This document shows positions 24,984 to 32,911 of a stretch of 64,000 nt of DNA, one piece after another. How positions within the stretch are numbered: the stretch's first letter is position 1; every line of letters starts with the position of its first letter. The position numbers were made by a program, and so were the translations under genes. Origin of the DNA: Salipiger abyssi (GTDB lineage Bacteria > Pseudomonadota > Alphaproteobacteria > Rhodobacterales > Rhodobacteraceae). Under the pieces are notes generated by a model that was not told the DNA's origin, ran no database searches, and was given only the letters and a program-made list of their open reading frames with translations. The DNA lies in the NCBI RefSeq assembly GCF_001975705.1, contig NZ_CP015093.1, positions 1,426,001-1,490,000 of the forward strand, read 5' to 3'.

Positions 24984-26167
24984 CGTGGAAACTCCTGGTG
25001 TTGTGCCTTGCATTGGTGCCGCAGCGCGACGGTCTGACCCGAGGCCGCGGATGTCAGGATGGCGTGGCAAACCTCGAGGCTCGCCCGCCCCCATTCGCCG
25101 GACTGGACCGGCGAGCTATCCTCGCGCACGGCGCCGACCAGCGCGTCGAGCACCGTCTTGCGCGGCGCGGGGCCAAAAGGCGCCTCGATAAAGCTGCGCT
25201 CGGTATCGCCGAACACCTCGATCCCGTCGGGCGTGAGGCGCAGGTCGGCGCGGTCGCACATGGCGATCACCGGGCCGAAATGTTCGTTATGTTCGGCCTC
25301 GATGGTCTTGCCGCTGCCAAAGGTGCGGGTGGTCTTGAGCCGCGCCTCGTCCTCGGGGCTGAGATCGGCCAGCGCACGCCGCGCGCCGCCATAGGCGTCG
25401 GGGGTCTTGGTCTGGCCGAGCTCGCCGACATTGTTCATCCAGATATCGCTGTCGAAATGCGCGTAGCCGGAATAGGTCAGGTTGGCGATGCAACCGGTCT
25501 CGAAGGTCATGAGCGCGGTAAAGGCGCCCTCGGTGGGCCGCTTCGGATCCCAGGCGCCGGTCATGGCGACGATCTTGTCCGCCATGCCGCCGGCGAGCCG
25601 GCGTACCACGTCGATCTGGTGGATCGCCTGGCTGAAAAGGACGCCGCCGCCCTCTTCGGTGCGCAGCTCTTCGGGCCGCCGTGGACGATAGAGGAAATCG
25701 GTGTAGTTCAGCGCCTGGATCATCCGCAGCGTACCGAACTCGCCGCTGGCGATGCGGCGGGCGGCGATATCGACCGGCAGGTCGAAGCTGTGGCTCGGCC
25801 CGACGATCAGGTGAACCCCCGCCTCGCGCACGGCATTCACCATGATATCGGCATCCTCCATCGAGATCGCCAGCGGCTTTTCGACGAGAATATGCTTGCC
25901 GGCCTTCGCGGCGGCGAGAACATGGTCAACATGCATCTGGTGCGGCGTGGCGATATACACGGCCTCGACCGACGGATCGGCACAAAGCGCCTCGACGGAC
26001 TCGTAACCGGTGCCGCCGTAATCGCGTTCGAACGCGTCGCGGCTTTCGGCGCGGGGCGCCGCGGCGGCGACCAGCTTCACGCGCGGGTCGGCGTCGAATG
26101 TCGGCACCATGAGCATGAACGCACGCCCCAACCCCACGACACCGAGGCGGACGGGATCAGAGGTCAA
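24980..26167 (-). CDS. Gfo/Idh/MocA-family dehydrogenase, probable Pht4-type cis-dihydrodiol dehydrogenase
   Basis: 395-aa NAD(P)-dependent oxidoreductase. The Rossmann loop is VRLGVVGLGRAF, and the family Glu-Lys-Pro motif is ILVEKPLAIS (~residue 95). The second domain has GGGVLFSQAIHQIDVVRRL with the catalytic His region. In the Pseudomonas phthalate pathway the cis-4,5-dihydrodiol dehydrogenase is of this unusual family, and the flanking genes match the other steps. I chose the TTG at 26167, which has a GGGAGG site 7 bp upstream and overlaps the reductase stop; a GTG at 26200 is possible but overlaps more. Confidence 0.82.
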   Translation of the reverse strand: MTSDPVRLGVVGLGRAFMLMVPTFDADPRVKLVAAAAPRAESRDAFERDYGGTGYESVEALCADPSVEAVYIATPHQMHVDHVLAAAKAGKHILVEKPLAISMEDADIMVNAVREAGVHLIVGPSHSFDLPVDIAARRIASGEFGTLRMIQALNYTDFLYRPRRPEELRTEEGGGVLFSQAIHQIDVVRRLAGGMADKIVAMTGAWDPKRPTEGAFTALMTFETGCIANLTYSGYAHFDSDIWMNNVGELGQTKTPDAYGGARRALADLSPEDEARLKTTRTFGSGKTIEAEHNEHFGPVIAMCDRADLRLTPDGIEVFGDTERSFIEAPFGPAPRKTVLDALVGAVREDSSPVQSGEWGRASLEVCHAILTSAASGQTVALRHQCKAQHQEFPR

Positions 26168-27095
26168 GAACCAGCCTCCCGGATTTGGCCCGCGACACAC
26201 AGATCATGATGTAATCGTCTTTTTCCTCGTCCATCAGGACCATATCCCGATGATCGACGTCGCCGCTCAGCAGGCGGGTCTTGCAGGTGCCGCAGGTGCC
26301 GCTCTCGCAGGAGCTGGAGGTTTGCAGCCCGGCATCGCGCAGGGTTTCCAGGATCGAGCGGTCGTCGGGCACGGTCAGGGTCTTGCCGGTCTTCTTAAGC
26401 TCGACCTCGAAGGGCTCGTCATCGTCGCGCACCACATCGACGGGTTTGAAGTCCTCGAAATGGATGCGCCCCTCTGGCCAGTGGCCGGAGACCGCCTTGA
26501 TCTCTTCCATGAAGGGCTTGGGGCCGCAGCAGAACACATGCGTCGCGCGCGGCGTCAGGAAATCATCCCAGAAATCATAGGAGTTCTCGGGGTTGCCATC
26601 GTCGTGATGCACGATGATCCGGCCATCGAAAGCCTCGTTCAGCTCTTCGAGATAGGCCGACTCCTCGGCGCTGCGGCTGCAATAGATGATCCGCAGTTCC
26701 TTTCCCTTGCTCGCAAGCTGGCGCGCCATCGCGTAGATCGGCGTGATGCCGATGCCGCCGGCAATCAGCAGGTATTTCGACACGTCGGTCAGCGGGAAAT
26801 CGTTCTCGGGCGGCTCGACCGTCAGCTCGTAACCTTCGGTCGCCTCTTCATGCATCGAGACCGAGCCGCCGCGCGATTCCGGCTCGCGCTTCACGGCGAT
26901 GACATAGGTGTCGGGATCGCTACCATCGTTCACGAGCGAATAACGCCGCATCGCGCCCGAGGGCGTCTCGACGGTGATATGGGCACCGGCGTCGAAGCTG
27001 GGCAGATCGACGTCATCGACCGGCGCAAGGGTGAATTCCGTAATGCCTGGAGTCAAAGCGCGCCGCTTTTCGACACGCATCTTAAACTGCTCCAT
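26157..27095 (-). CDS. Phthalate dioxygenase reductase (PDR)-type FMN/[2Fe-2S] oxidoreductase
   Basis: 312-aa reductase with three domains in PDR order. The flavin domain has RRYSLVND (~residue 50). The NAD domain begins LLIAGGIGITPIYAMA and includes VFCCGPKPFMEE. The C-terminal plant-type ferredoxin has CESGTCGTC (Cys-x4-Cys-x2-Cys) and a last Cys in MICVSRAK. It passes electrons from NADH to a Rieske oxygenase, presumably the one at 28479. VanB-type reductases share this layout. A GGGAGG site precedes the ATG, and a TTAG-N4-CTAA palindrome lies 35 bp upstream. Confidence 0.9.
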   Translation of the reverse strand: MEQFKMRVEKRRALTPGITEFTLAPVDDVDLPSFDAGAHITVETPSGAMRRYSLVNDGSDPDTYVIAVKREPESRGGSVSMHEEATEGYELTVEPPENDFPLTDVSKYLLIAGGIGITPIYAMARQLASKGKELRIIYCSRSAEESAYLEELNEAFDGRIIVHHDDGNPENSYDFWDDFLTPRATHVFCCGPKPFMEEIKAVSGHWPEGRIHFEDFKPVDVVRDDDEPFEVELKKTGKTLTVPDDRSILETLRDAGLQTSSSCESGTCGTCKTRLLSGDVDHRDMVLMDEEKDDYIMICVSRAKSGRLVLDL

Positions 27096-27129
27096 AAGGT
27101 CCTCCCAGTCTGTTCGCGGCTGCTATAAG

Positions 27130-27141
27130 TTAGATAGCTAA
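27130..27141. promoter_or_regulatory. TTAG-N4-CTAA palindrome upstream of the PDR reductase
   Basis: TTAGATAGCTAA, an exact match to the recurring operator-like motif of this region. It lies 35-46 bp upstream of the reductase start (27095, - strand) in an AT-rich gap. Its reverse complement, TTAGCTATCTAA, is found unchanged in front of the oxygenase gene. Confidence 0.65.
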
Positions 27142-27202
27142 GTTATTACTGTCAACGATCCCCGGGGGTTCAAGACGCGGAAAACAGATATTTTTTATCT
27201 AT

Positions 27203-28372
27203 CTATCCGAGAGCCTTGCCGGAAAGCGCCCGTTCGACCCCGGCAAGATGCTGTCGACCCAGCTCCCGGGGCCGCTCGCAGCCGATCAGGATCATGGTGC
27301 GCTCCATCTCGTCGGCGAGAATCGCAAGCGCCCGGTCGACTCCCTCGCGCCCGCCGGCGGCCAGCCCATAAAGCGGCGCCCGTCCGAGCAGCACGCCATG
27401 CGCGCCGAGCGCCATCGCCTTGACCACATCGCTGCCGCGCCGGATGCCGCCGTCGAGCAGCAGCGTGGCGCCATCTTCGAGCTGATCCGCGATCCGTTCC
27501 AGCACCGAAACCGTCGCCGGCGCACCGTCGAGCTGCCGCCCACCATGGTTCGACACGACAATCCCGTCGGCCCCGGCCTGACGCGCAAGCCGCGCGTCTT
27601 CGGGGCAAATGATCCCCTTGATCAGTAGCGGCCCGGACCATTGTTTGCGGATGCGGCGCACGTCGTCCCAGGAAAACTGCGGATTGCGCTGCGAACGGGT
27701 GAAATCGGCAAGTTCGGCATTGCTGGCGCCTTTGCCGAGGAACCGCTCCAGATTCTCGAACCGGGGCCGCTTGCCGCCGAGCCACACGGAGGCGAGCCAG
27801 CGCGGATGCAGCAGCCCGTCGAGCACCACCTGCGCGCTCATCCGGATCTCATGCGAGAAGCCGTGGCGCAGATCGCGCTCGCGCTTGCCGCCCACCAGCG
27901 AGTCGAGCGTCAGGATCAGCGCCGAATAGCCGGCGACCTCGGCGCGCTCGATCAGCGCCTGTGAAAAATCGGGTTTGCCCCAGGGGTAGAGCTGAAACCA
28001 GCGCGGCGCGGCGACCCGCTCGGCGATGGTCTCCATAGACGTGTTCGACGCGGTGGAGAGCGTGAAACCGATCCCGGCCTCTGCCGCCGCAGCGGCAATA
28101 TGCAGATCGCCATCCGGCCAGTAGATCCCGTTGAGCCCGGTCGGCCCGATCAGGAAGGGCGCGGCATAGCGCTGGCCGAAAATCTCGGTCGAGAGATCGA
28201 CATGCCCGCCGCCGAGCAGCCGGGGCGTCAGGCGCAGATCGTCCAGCGCCTGACGGTTGGCGCGCAGCGTCGTCTCGTCCTCCGCCCCGCCATCGAGATA
28301 GTCGAAGACGACGCGCGGCAGCCGGGCGCGAGCCAGGCGGCGGAGGTCGTCGATATTCACAGCATGCTTCAT
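27203..28372 (-). CDS. FMN-dependent alpha-hydroxyacid dehydrogenase (L-lactate/(S)-mandelate dehydrogenase type)
   Basis: 389-aa TIM-barrel flavoenzyme. It starts with the usual NIDDLRRLARARLPRVVFDYLDGGAEDE, then shows PWGKPDFSQALIERAEVAGY and LILTLDS. The catalytic His and Arg are in VVSNHGGRQLDG, and the phosphate-binding end is LLLDGGIRRGSDVVKAMALGA. It oxidises an L-2-hydroxy acid to a 2-oxo acid. A hairpin with a T run just upstream separates it from the oxygenase gene. Given the ThDP decarboxylase and aldehyde dehydrogenase nearby, a mandelate-like substrate is plausible (inference), though lactate or glycolate cannot be excluded. Confidence 0.88.
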   Translation of the reverse strand: MKHAVNIDDLRRLARARLPRVVFDYLDGGAEDETTLRANRQALDDLRLTPRLLGGGHVDLSTEIFGQRYAAPFLIGPTGLNGIYWPDGDLHIAAAAAEAGIGFTLSTASNTSMETIAERVAAPRWFQLYPWGKPDFSQALIERAEVAGYSALILTLDSLVGGKRERDLRHGFSHEIRMSAQVVLDGLLHPRWLASVWLGGKRPRFENLERFLGKGASNAELADFTRSQRNPQFSWDDVRRIRKQWSGPLLIKGIICPEDARLARQAGADGIVVSNHGGRQLDGAPATVSVLERIADQLEDGATLLLDGGIRRGSDVVKAMALGAHGVLLGRAPLYGLAAGGREGVDRALAILADEMERTMILIGCERPRELGRQHLAGVERALSGKALG

Positions 28373-28421
28373 CTGTCGATGGTCAACCCGTCACTGCCCC
28401 CGCCCTGCCAGTGCCGGGCGC

Positions 28422-28457
28422 AAAAAATCCGCCCGGGCCACGTGGCGCCGGGCGGAT
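28422..28457 (-). terminator. Rho-independent terminator after the Rieske oxygenase
   Basis: On the - strand ATCCGCCCGG and CCGGGCGGAT form a 10-bp stem, followed by a run of T residues (six A on the + strand at 28422-28427). It lies 22 bp after the oxygenase stop and 50 bp before the FMN dehydrogenase start, so read-through or a separate promoter is needed for the latter. Confidence 0.85.
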
Positions 28458-28478
28458 CCGGGAGCAAGCGAGAAAGGG

Positions 28479-29759
28479 TTATTCCGCGGCCTGGGTGGCG
28501 CCCGTGGGCTTCACAAGCGTGCGCCAGTCCACCTCTTTCGGATAGACACCCTCATGCGAGGCGATATTCGCCTGCGGCACGTCGGAATCTGTGCCGATCG
28601 CGGTACCGCCCTCGGCGACCTTCTTGGCGGCATCGGCCATCAGGCGGCGGAACTCGACAATGGCAAGGTCCGAGGCGCCCAGCGTGTCGGTGTGACGCTG
28701 CACGCGGCTGCCCATCGACACCCACATCACGATATCCTCGTTCGGGATGCCGTCGACGCCGGTGAAGTGACCTTCCTTCATGCGCTCGCGATCCTGCATG
28801 AAGTCGTTTTCCAGAGTCCGCACGGTGCGCCACTTGTGGTCGACATCGACCCCCGGCACCGCATGGGCGAACTTGCGCCATTCCTCGGTGGAGGGCACGT
28901 TCGGGCCACCAAAGGCGATGAAGTGGAACGCGGTCTCGTCGTCGTTGATCGGCACGATAACGCTGGCCACCTTGTAGTTGTTGTTCGGCGGGATCAGCGA
29001 GTAGTACGGCGCGACGAATTCGGTGATGCGCAGATAATTATGCGTGGCCGAATTCTTGATCGGCTTGCGGATCGCCGCGTAGTGGAACCCGTAGCTGGTG
29101 GTTTCCGTCTGCATGCGCGGCGACTTGTCGGTCGACGGGCGATACCAGGATTTATCGTCGGCGGAGGCGCCTTCGACACGCGCCGGCACCATGTTGGAGG
29201 AGTGCAGCGACGAGGAGTGCGCGCTGTCGATCTGGCCCTCGTGGATCTGTGCCCAGTTCGCCGGCACGCGGATCTTGAGGATCGAGACCGGCGTGTCCTC
29301 TTCGGGGGCGAAGGCCGGCGCCTGAAACTCGGGCATTTCGTCCTTGTCGCCAAGCCAGGCCCAGACGAAGCCGCCCCACTCGCGCACGGGGTAGGAGCGC
29401 GCCTTGACCTTGTCCATCAGCGGGCTGCCCTCGGGCTCCGACGACATGGCCACGACATTGCCGTCCACGTCCATCTTCCAGCCGTGATAGAGGCAGCGCA
29501 GGCCGCATTCCTCGTTGCGGCCGTAAACCAGCGACGCCTTACGATGCGGGCAAAGCTCGTCGAGCATGCCGAGACGGCCCTTGGTGTCGCGGAAGGCGAC
29601 ATAGCTCTCGCCCAGCACCTCGACGCGCAGCGGCTTGCCGTCGGGTTCGGCGACTTCTTCCATCAGACAAACCGGGGTCCAGTGTTGACGCATCAGTTTC
29701 GCCATCGGCGCATCGCCGGTCACACGGGTCAGCAGTTCGTTCTCTTCAGGCGTAAGCAT
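28479..29759 (-). CDS. Rieske oxygenase alpha subunit, phthalate 4,5-dioxygenase type
   Basis: 426-aa oxygenase of the phthalate-dioxygenase group (single alpha-type subunit). The Rieske ligands are in CPHRKASL and CLYHGWKM. The mononuclear iron motif is DSAHSSSLHSSN (Asp...His-x4-His). The N-terminus MLTPEENELLTRVTGD is typical of Pht3/OphA2-like proteins. It would form a cis-dihydrodiol from an aromatic acid, with the PDR-type reductase at 26157 as electron donor. A GGAGGGAGG site precedes the ATG. Phthalate is the best guess because the diol dehydrogenase and decarboxylase types agree; related oxygenases also attack chlorobenzoates and toluenesulfonate. Confidence 0.9.
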   Translation of the reverse strand: MLTPEENELLTRVTGDAPMAKLMRQHWTPVCLMEEVAEPDGKPLRVEVLGESYVAFRDTKGRLGMLDELCPHRKASLVYGRNEECGLRCLYHGWKMDVDGNVVAMSSEPEGSPLMDKVKARSYPVREWGGFVWAWLGDKDEMPEFQAPAFAPEEDTPVSILKIRVPANWAQIHEGQIDSAHSSSLHSSNMVPARVEGASADDKSWYRPSTDKSPRMQTETTSYGFHYAAIRKPIKNSATHNYLRITEFVAPYYSLIPPNNNYKVASVIVPINDDETAFHFIAFGGPNVPSTEEWRKFAHAVPGVDVDHKWRTVRTLENDFMQDRERMKEGHFTGVDGIPNEDIVMWVSMGSRVQRHTDTLGASDLAIVEFRRLMADAAKKVAEGGTAIGTDSDVPQANIASHEGVYPKEVDWRTLVKPTGATQAAE

Positions 29760-29831
29760 TAAGGCCTCCCTCCAGCAATCAACTCTGCCGACGACAACGC
29801 CGGCTCTTTGGGTTTTGCGTTTCGATTATTC

Positions 29832-29843
29832 TTAGCTATCTAA
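29832..29843. promoter_or_regulatory. TTAG-N4-CTAA palindrome upstream of the Rieske oxygenase
   Basis: TTAGCTATCTAA, 73-84 bp upstream of the oxygenase start. It is the exact reverse complement of the site in front of the reductase, and all eight fixed positions match. Confidence 0.65.
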
Positions 29844-29944
29844 GTAAAAGCTGTCAATAGCGCTTGCGGATGGATCTTGCGGACGGCCCGCCAGCTCCCT
29901 GCCGAAAAGATACAAAGTTGACATACGAAAACCCGCCATTAAAC

Positions 29945-29956
29945 ATAGATCTCTAA
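29945..29956. promoter_or_regulatory. TTAG-N4-CTAA-like palindrome upstream of the TAXI permease unit
   Basis: ATAGATCTCTAA, one mismatch to the motif and with the same ATCT core as the site before the aldehyde dehydrogenase. It lies 118 bp upstream of the 65-aa leader gene. Confidence 0.5.
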
Positions 29957-30073
29957 GAATCTAGATTTCCGGGGGAGGATTCCGTGACTTCGCAAGGGTC
30001 GCCTCCTCATCCGGTCAGGGGAACGCGCGACGCCGGACAGCCCGGCCTGCGCAGGAAAACAGGGAGGTAATAC

Positions 30074-30271
30074 ATGGTATTAGAGACCGCCAGCTTACGA
30101 TTCGCGAGCGTCTCCGACGTCATCTCATATATGAGGTCCGTGGTGCGCAACGCGGCACCGGCCCATGGATGCGGCCGGCTCAACCCGTCGCGCCAGAGCG
30201 CGACCGACGGAACCATGCCGGCATGCGAATCACCCGCGATGCGCCGCCGTGAAATGGGACAGGCAGAATGA
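30074..30271 (+). CDS. Small 65-aa open reading frame coupled to the TAXI permease
   Basis: Short gene candidate with an excellent ribosome binding site (AGGGAGGT, 30061-30068). Its TGA overlaps the ATG of the TAXI-TRAP permease (ATGA). The peptide (VLETASLRFASVSDVISYMRS...) has no membrane segment or known motif and a poorly conserved-looking, Arg/Ala-rich C-terminus. It may be a leader that couples translation of the permease, which has only a weak site of its own, rather than a functional protein. Confidence 0.5.
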   Translation: MVLETASLRFASVSDVISYMRSVVRNAAPAHGCGRLNPSRQSATDGTMPACESPAMRRREMGQAE

Positions 30272-32169
30272 TTCCCTCGCTAACGGAAACCGGCCGCCGC
30301 CGGAGCCTCGGCCCCCGGATGCGCAAGGCCGTGGTGATCCTCGCCGCCGCCTTCGCCCTCTGGGTGATCTATGCAAACCTCTTCGTCATCTCCGACCCGC
30401 TGATCCTCGGGATCCTGTTCATCTCGGGCATCTTCACCATCCTCTTCCTCGCCGTCGGCGCGACGTCGCGGGCGCCTGACGAGATCCCGTTCTACGACTG
30501 GGTTCTCTCGGCGCTGAGCCTCGCCTGCGGCATCTACTTCTTCATGAGCACCGACGCGATCGCGGATCGTATCAGCCTGCTCGACGCCTTCACGCCCGAC
30601 CAGCTGTTCTTTGGCTCGGCGCTGCTGTTCCTCACGCTCGAAGCGACCCGCCGCACAACCGGCCTGGGGTTGACCGGCGTCGTCATGCTGTTCCTGATCT
30701 ACAACCTCTTCGGTTACCTCCTGCCCCCGCCCTTCGGGCACCGGGTCAGCGAGTTCAGCTATCTGCTCGACATCCTGGTCTTTACCACCGACGGGCTGTT
30801 CGGCGTGCCGATCCAGGTTGTGGCAAGCTATGTCTTCCTCTTCGTGATGTTCGGCACCTTCCTGTCGAAAGCCGGCGGCGGCGACTTCTTCTTCAACGTC
30901 GCCTCGCTGGTCACCGGCCGTTCGCGCGGCGGTCCGGCCAAGATCGCCGTCATTTCCTCCGGCCTTTACGGCACGATGTCGGGCAGCCCGACCTCGGACG
31001 TGGTGGCCACCGGCTCGATCACCATCCCGGTGATGAAGCGACTGGGCTACAGCGCGCGCTTTGCCGGCGCCGTCGAGGTCGCCGCCTCCACCGGCGGCAG
31101 CGCGATGCCGCCGATCATGGGCTCCGCCGCCTTCATCATGGCCGAGTATTCGGGGATTTCGTATAACGAGATCGTTCTGGCCGCATTGCTGCCGGCACTC
31201 TTCTACTATGCCGGCGTCTTTGCGCAGGTTCACCTGCGTGCCGTAAGGCTCGATCTGCGCCCTTCCGAGGGCGAGATCCCGACCGTGGCCGAGACCTTCA
31301 AGACCGGCTGGGTGTTCCTGATCCCCATCGTGGGCATCGTTGTCGCGCTGATGCTCGGCTATTCGCCGACCTTCACCGCCGGTGTGGGCGTCGCGGCGAC
31401 CATTGTGGCGTCGATGATCCTCAAGGAAACCCGGATGACACCCTGGCAGATCGTCGAGGGGCTGGGCACCACGACGCTCCAGATCCTGCCCGTGGCCGGC
31501 GCCTGCGCCGCCGCCGGGCTGGTGATCGGCGGGCTCTCGATGACCGGTCTCGGGATGAAGTCGGCCAATGTGATCCTGGAGCTCAGCAACGCGCAGCCGA
31601 TCCTGACGCTGGTGATTTCCGCCATCGTGACGATCATCCTCGGTCTCGGGATGCCGACACCGAGCGCCTATATCCTCGCCGCCGTTCTGGTCGGGCCGGC
31701 GCTGGCCAAGCTCGGCTTCCCGACGCTGCCGAGCCAGATGTTCCTGCTCTACTATGCGATCCTCTCGGCTCTGACCCCGCCGATTGCCGTGGCCGCCATC
31801 GCCGCCTCGGCCATCGCCGACGAAGACCCGTTCAAGATCGCCTTCTCGGCGGTGCGGCTTGCGGTTGTGGGCTTTCTGCTGCCCTTCGCCTTCGTCTGGA
31901 ACCCCGGCATCCTGCTGACGCTGGATCCGCTGTCGAACACGCTTGCCGTGGTCGGCGCGGCGATGGCGACGGGGGCCATCGCGATCTCGGTCGAAGGCTC
32001 CATGGGGCGCAACCTGAGCACGCTCGAAAGGCTGCTGCTGACGCTCGCGGCGGTGGGAGCGGTCTGCCCTTACCCGGTCATCGCGCTGGTCAGCATGCTG
32101 CTGATCGCCGCGCTGGTCGGGCGGCACCTGCTGCGGCTGCCAAAGGCGGCGGAAAAGAAAAGTGCCTAG
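30268..32169 (+). CDS. TRAP transporter fused permease (4TM + 12TM), TAXI type
   Basis: 633-aa membrane protein. The N-terminal ~150 residues hold the small-subunit (DctQ-like) helices, and the rest is the large DctM-like permease. Conserved blocks include GGDFFFNVASLVTGRSRGGPAKIAVISSGLYGTMSGSPTSDVVATGSITIPVMKRLGY and PPIMGSAAFIMAEYSGISY. Such fused permeases work with TAXI-family binding proteins for uptake of organic acids driven by a sodium gradient. No TAXI gene is adjacent; the candidate partner lies at 48459, and both have the same palindrome upstream. Confidence 0.92.
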   Translation: MIPSLTETGRRRSLGPRMRKAVVILAAAFALWVIYANLFVISDPLILGILFISGIFTILFLAVGATSRAPDEIPFYDWVLSALSLACGIYFFMSTDAIADRISLLDAFTPDQLFFGSALLFLTLEATRRTTGLGLTGVVMLFLIYNLFGYLLPPPFGHRVSEFSYLLDILVFTTDGLFGVPIQVVASYVFLFVMFGTFLSKAGGGDFFFNVASLVTGRSRGGPAKIAVISSGLYGTMSGSPTSDVVATGSITIPVMKRLGYSARFAGAVEVAASTGGSAMPPIMGSAAFIMAEYSGISYNEIVLAALLPALFYYAGVFAQVHLRAVRLDLRPSEGEIPTVAETFKTGWVFLIPIVGIVVALMLGYSPTFTAGVGVAATIVASMILKETRMTPWQIVEGLGTTTLQILPVAGACAAAGLVIGGLSMTGLGMKSANVILELSNAQPILTLVISAIVTIILGLGMPTPSAYILAAVLVGPALAKLGFPTLPSQMFLLYYAILSALTPPIAVAAIAASAIADEDPFKIAFSAVRLAVVGFLLPFAFVWNPGILLTLDPLSNTLAVVGAAMATGAIAISVEGSMGRNLSTLERLLLTLAAVGAVCPYPVIALVSMLLIAALVGRHLLRLPKAAEKKSA

Positions 32170-32200
32170 AGGCGCTTATCCGCCCTTTTAGACAAACTCA

Positions 32201-32230
32201 CATGTGGCCATCCTGACCGGTGGCCACATG
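32201..32230. repeat. Perfect 10-bp inverted repeat
   Basis: CATGTGGCCA, 10-nt spacer, TGGCCACATG. It lies 32 bp after the TAXI permease stop and 63 bp before the next gene. No T run follows, so an operator or RNA-processing hairpin is as likely as a terminator. Confidence 0.65.
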
Positions 32231-32292
32231 GCCGTTCCGGGGGGCGCATTCGGCGCATCCCGCGAACCAGACGACAACAGGATGTTCTGCGG

Positions 32293-32847
32293 ATGCCAGA
32301 CAGTTCGAATACCCTCGGCAAGGCCCCGGATGCAGAGGCCCGCCGCGTTTCCCTTTCCCTATCGGTCGATGAGGCGCATGCCGCCCGCATCGCCGCGACG
32401 CTCACCGAGGCAATGGCCGAGCTCCGGCAGCAGCCCGGCGTCGAGACATTCGAGTTCAGCGAGAAGCCGGACGGCGCGACGCGGCGGTTCCGCATCGCGC
32501 TCGGCGTCCGCGACATGGCCGAGAGCGATGCCAACCCGCTCGACAGGCTGGCCGCAGAGATGGGCGCTGATCCGCATGTGACCGCCTCGACCGCACAATG
32601 CCGCGCCAAGCCGGCAAACCCCGCACCGCCCGCGCAGAAGGTGCCGGCCTTCTGGAAACGCTGGACGGTGAGCATGATCGCCGTCTATCCGGCGCTGATC
32701 GGGCTGGTCTACGGGCTGAGCCCGGTGACGGCCAATATGCCGAAACCGATCTCGCTCTTCATCGTCGCGCTGCTTCTGACGGGGCTGAACGCGCGTTATC
32801 TGGTGCCGTTCCTGAACCGGCATCTGCAAGGCTGGCTGTTCAAATAG
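32293..32847 (+). CDS. ABM-like domain protein with C-terminal membrane segments
   Basis: 184-aa protein. Residues ~15-95 look like an antibiotic-biosynthesis-monooxygenase (ABM, ferredoxin-like) domain (RVSLSLSVDEAHAARIAATLTEAMAELRQQPGVETFEF). The C-terminal part has two hydrophobic segments (VSMIAVYPALIGLVYGLSP and ISLFIVALLLTGLNARYLV) and ends GWLFK, as in membrane-anchored ABM proteins. No catalytic role can be deduced. It is probably cotranscribed with, or follows, the TAXI permease, and ends at a strong convergent terminator. Confidence 0.65.
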   Translation: MPDSSNTLGKAPDAEARRVSLSLSVDEAHAARIAATLTEAMAELRQQPGVETFEFSEKPDGATRRFRIALGVRDMAESDANPLDRLAAEMGADPHVTASTAQCRAKPANPAPPAQKVPAFWKRWTVSMIAVYPALIGLVYGLSPVTANMPKPISLFIVALLLTGLNARYLVPFLNRHLQGWLFK

Positions 32848-32871
32848 GATGCCCGCTCAGGCGCGAATGTG

Positions 32872-32910
32872 ACAGGGGCCCGCGATGTCGTCGCGGGCCC
32901 CTGTTCTTTC
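32872..32910. terminator. Strong terminator hairpin between convergent genes
   Basis: ACAGGGGCCCGCGA and TCGCGGGCCCCTGT form a perfect 14-bp stem with a 5-nt loop, followed by TTCTTTC on the + strand. It ends the ABM-like gene transcript and may also stop the eight-gene operon arriving from the other side. Confidence 0.85.
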
Positions 32911-32911
32911 G

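Larger units (their letters stand above)
29760..30073. other. Divergent regulatory region between oxygenase and TAXI permease genes
   Basis: AT-rich stretch of ~310 bp with no gene. It holds two TTAG-N4-CTAA-type palindromes, one close to each divergent transcription unit. A further short palindrome (AATCTAGATT, 29959-29968) follows the second. Promoter boxes could not be assigned with confidence. Confidence 0.6.

Noticed and set aside
30280..32127. A 615-codon - strand frame opposite the TAXI permease
   Set aside because: Hydrophilic His/Arg/Gly-rich translation produced by the complement of membrane segments. No SD and no motif.
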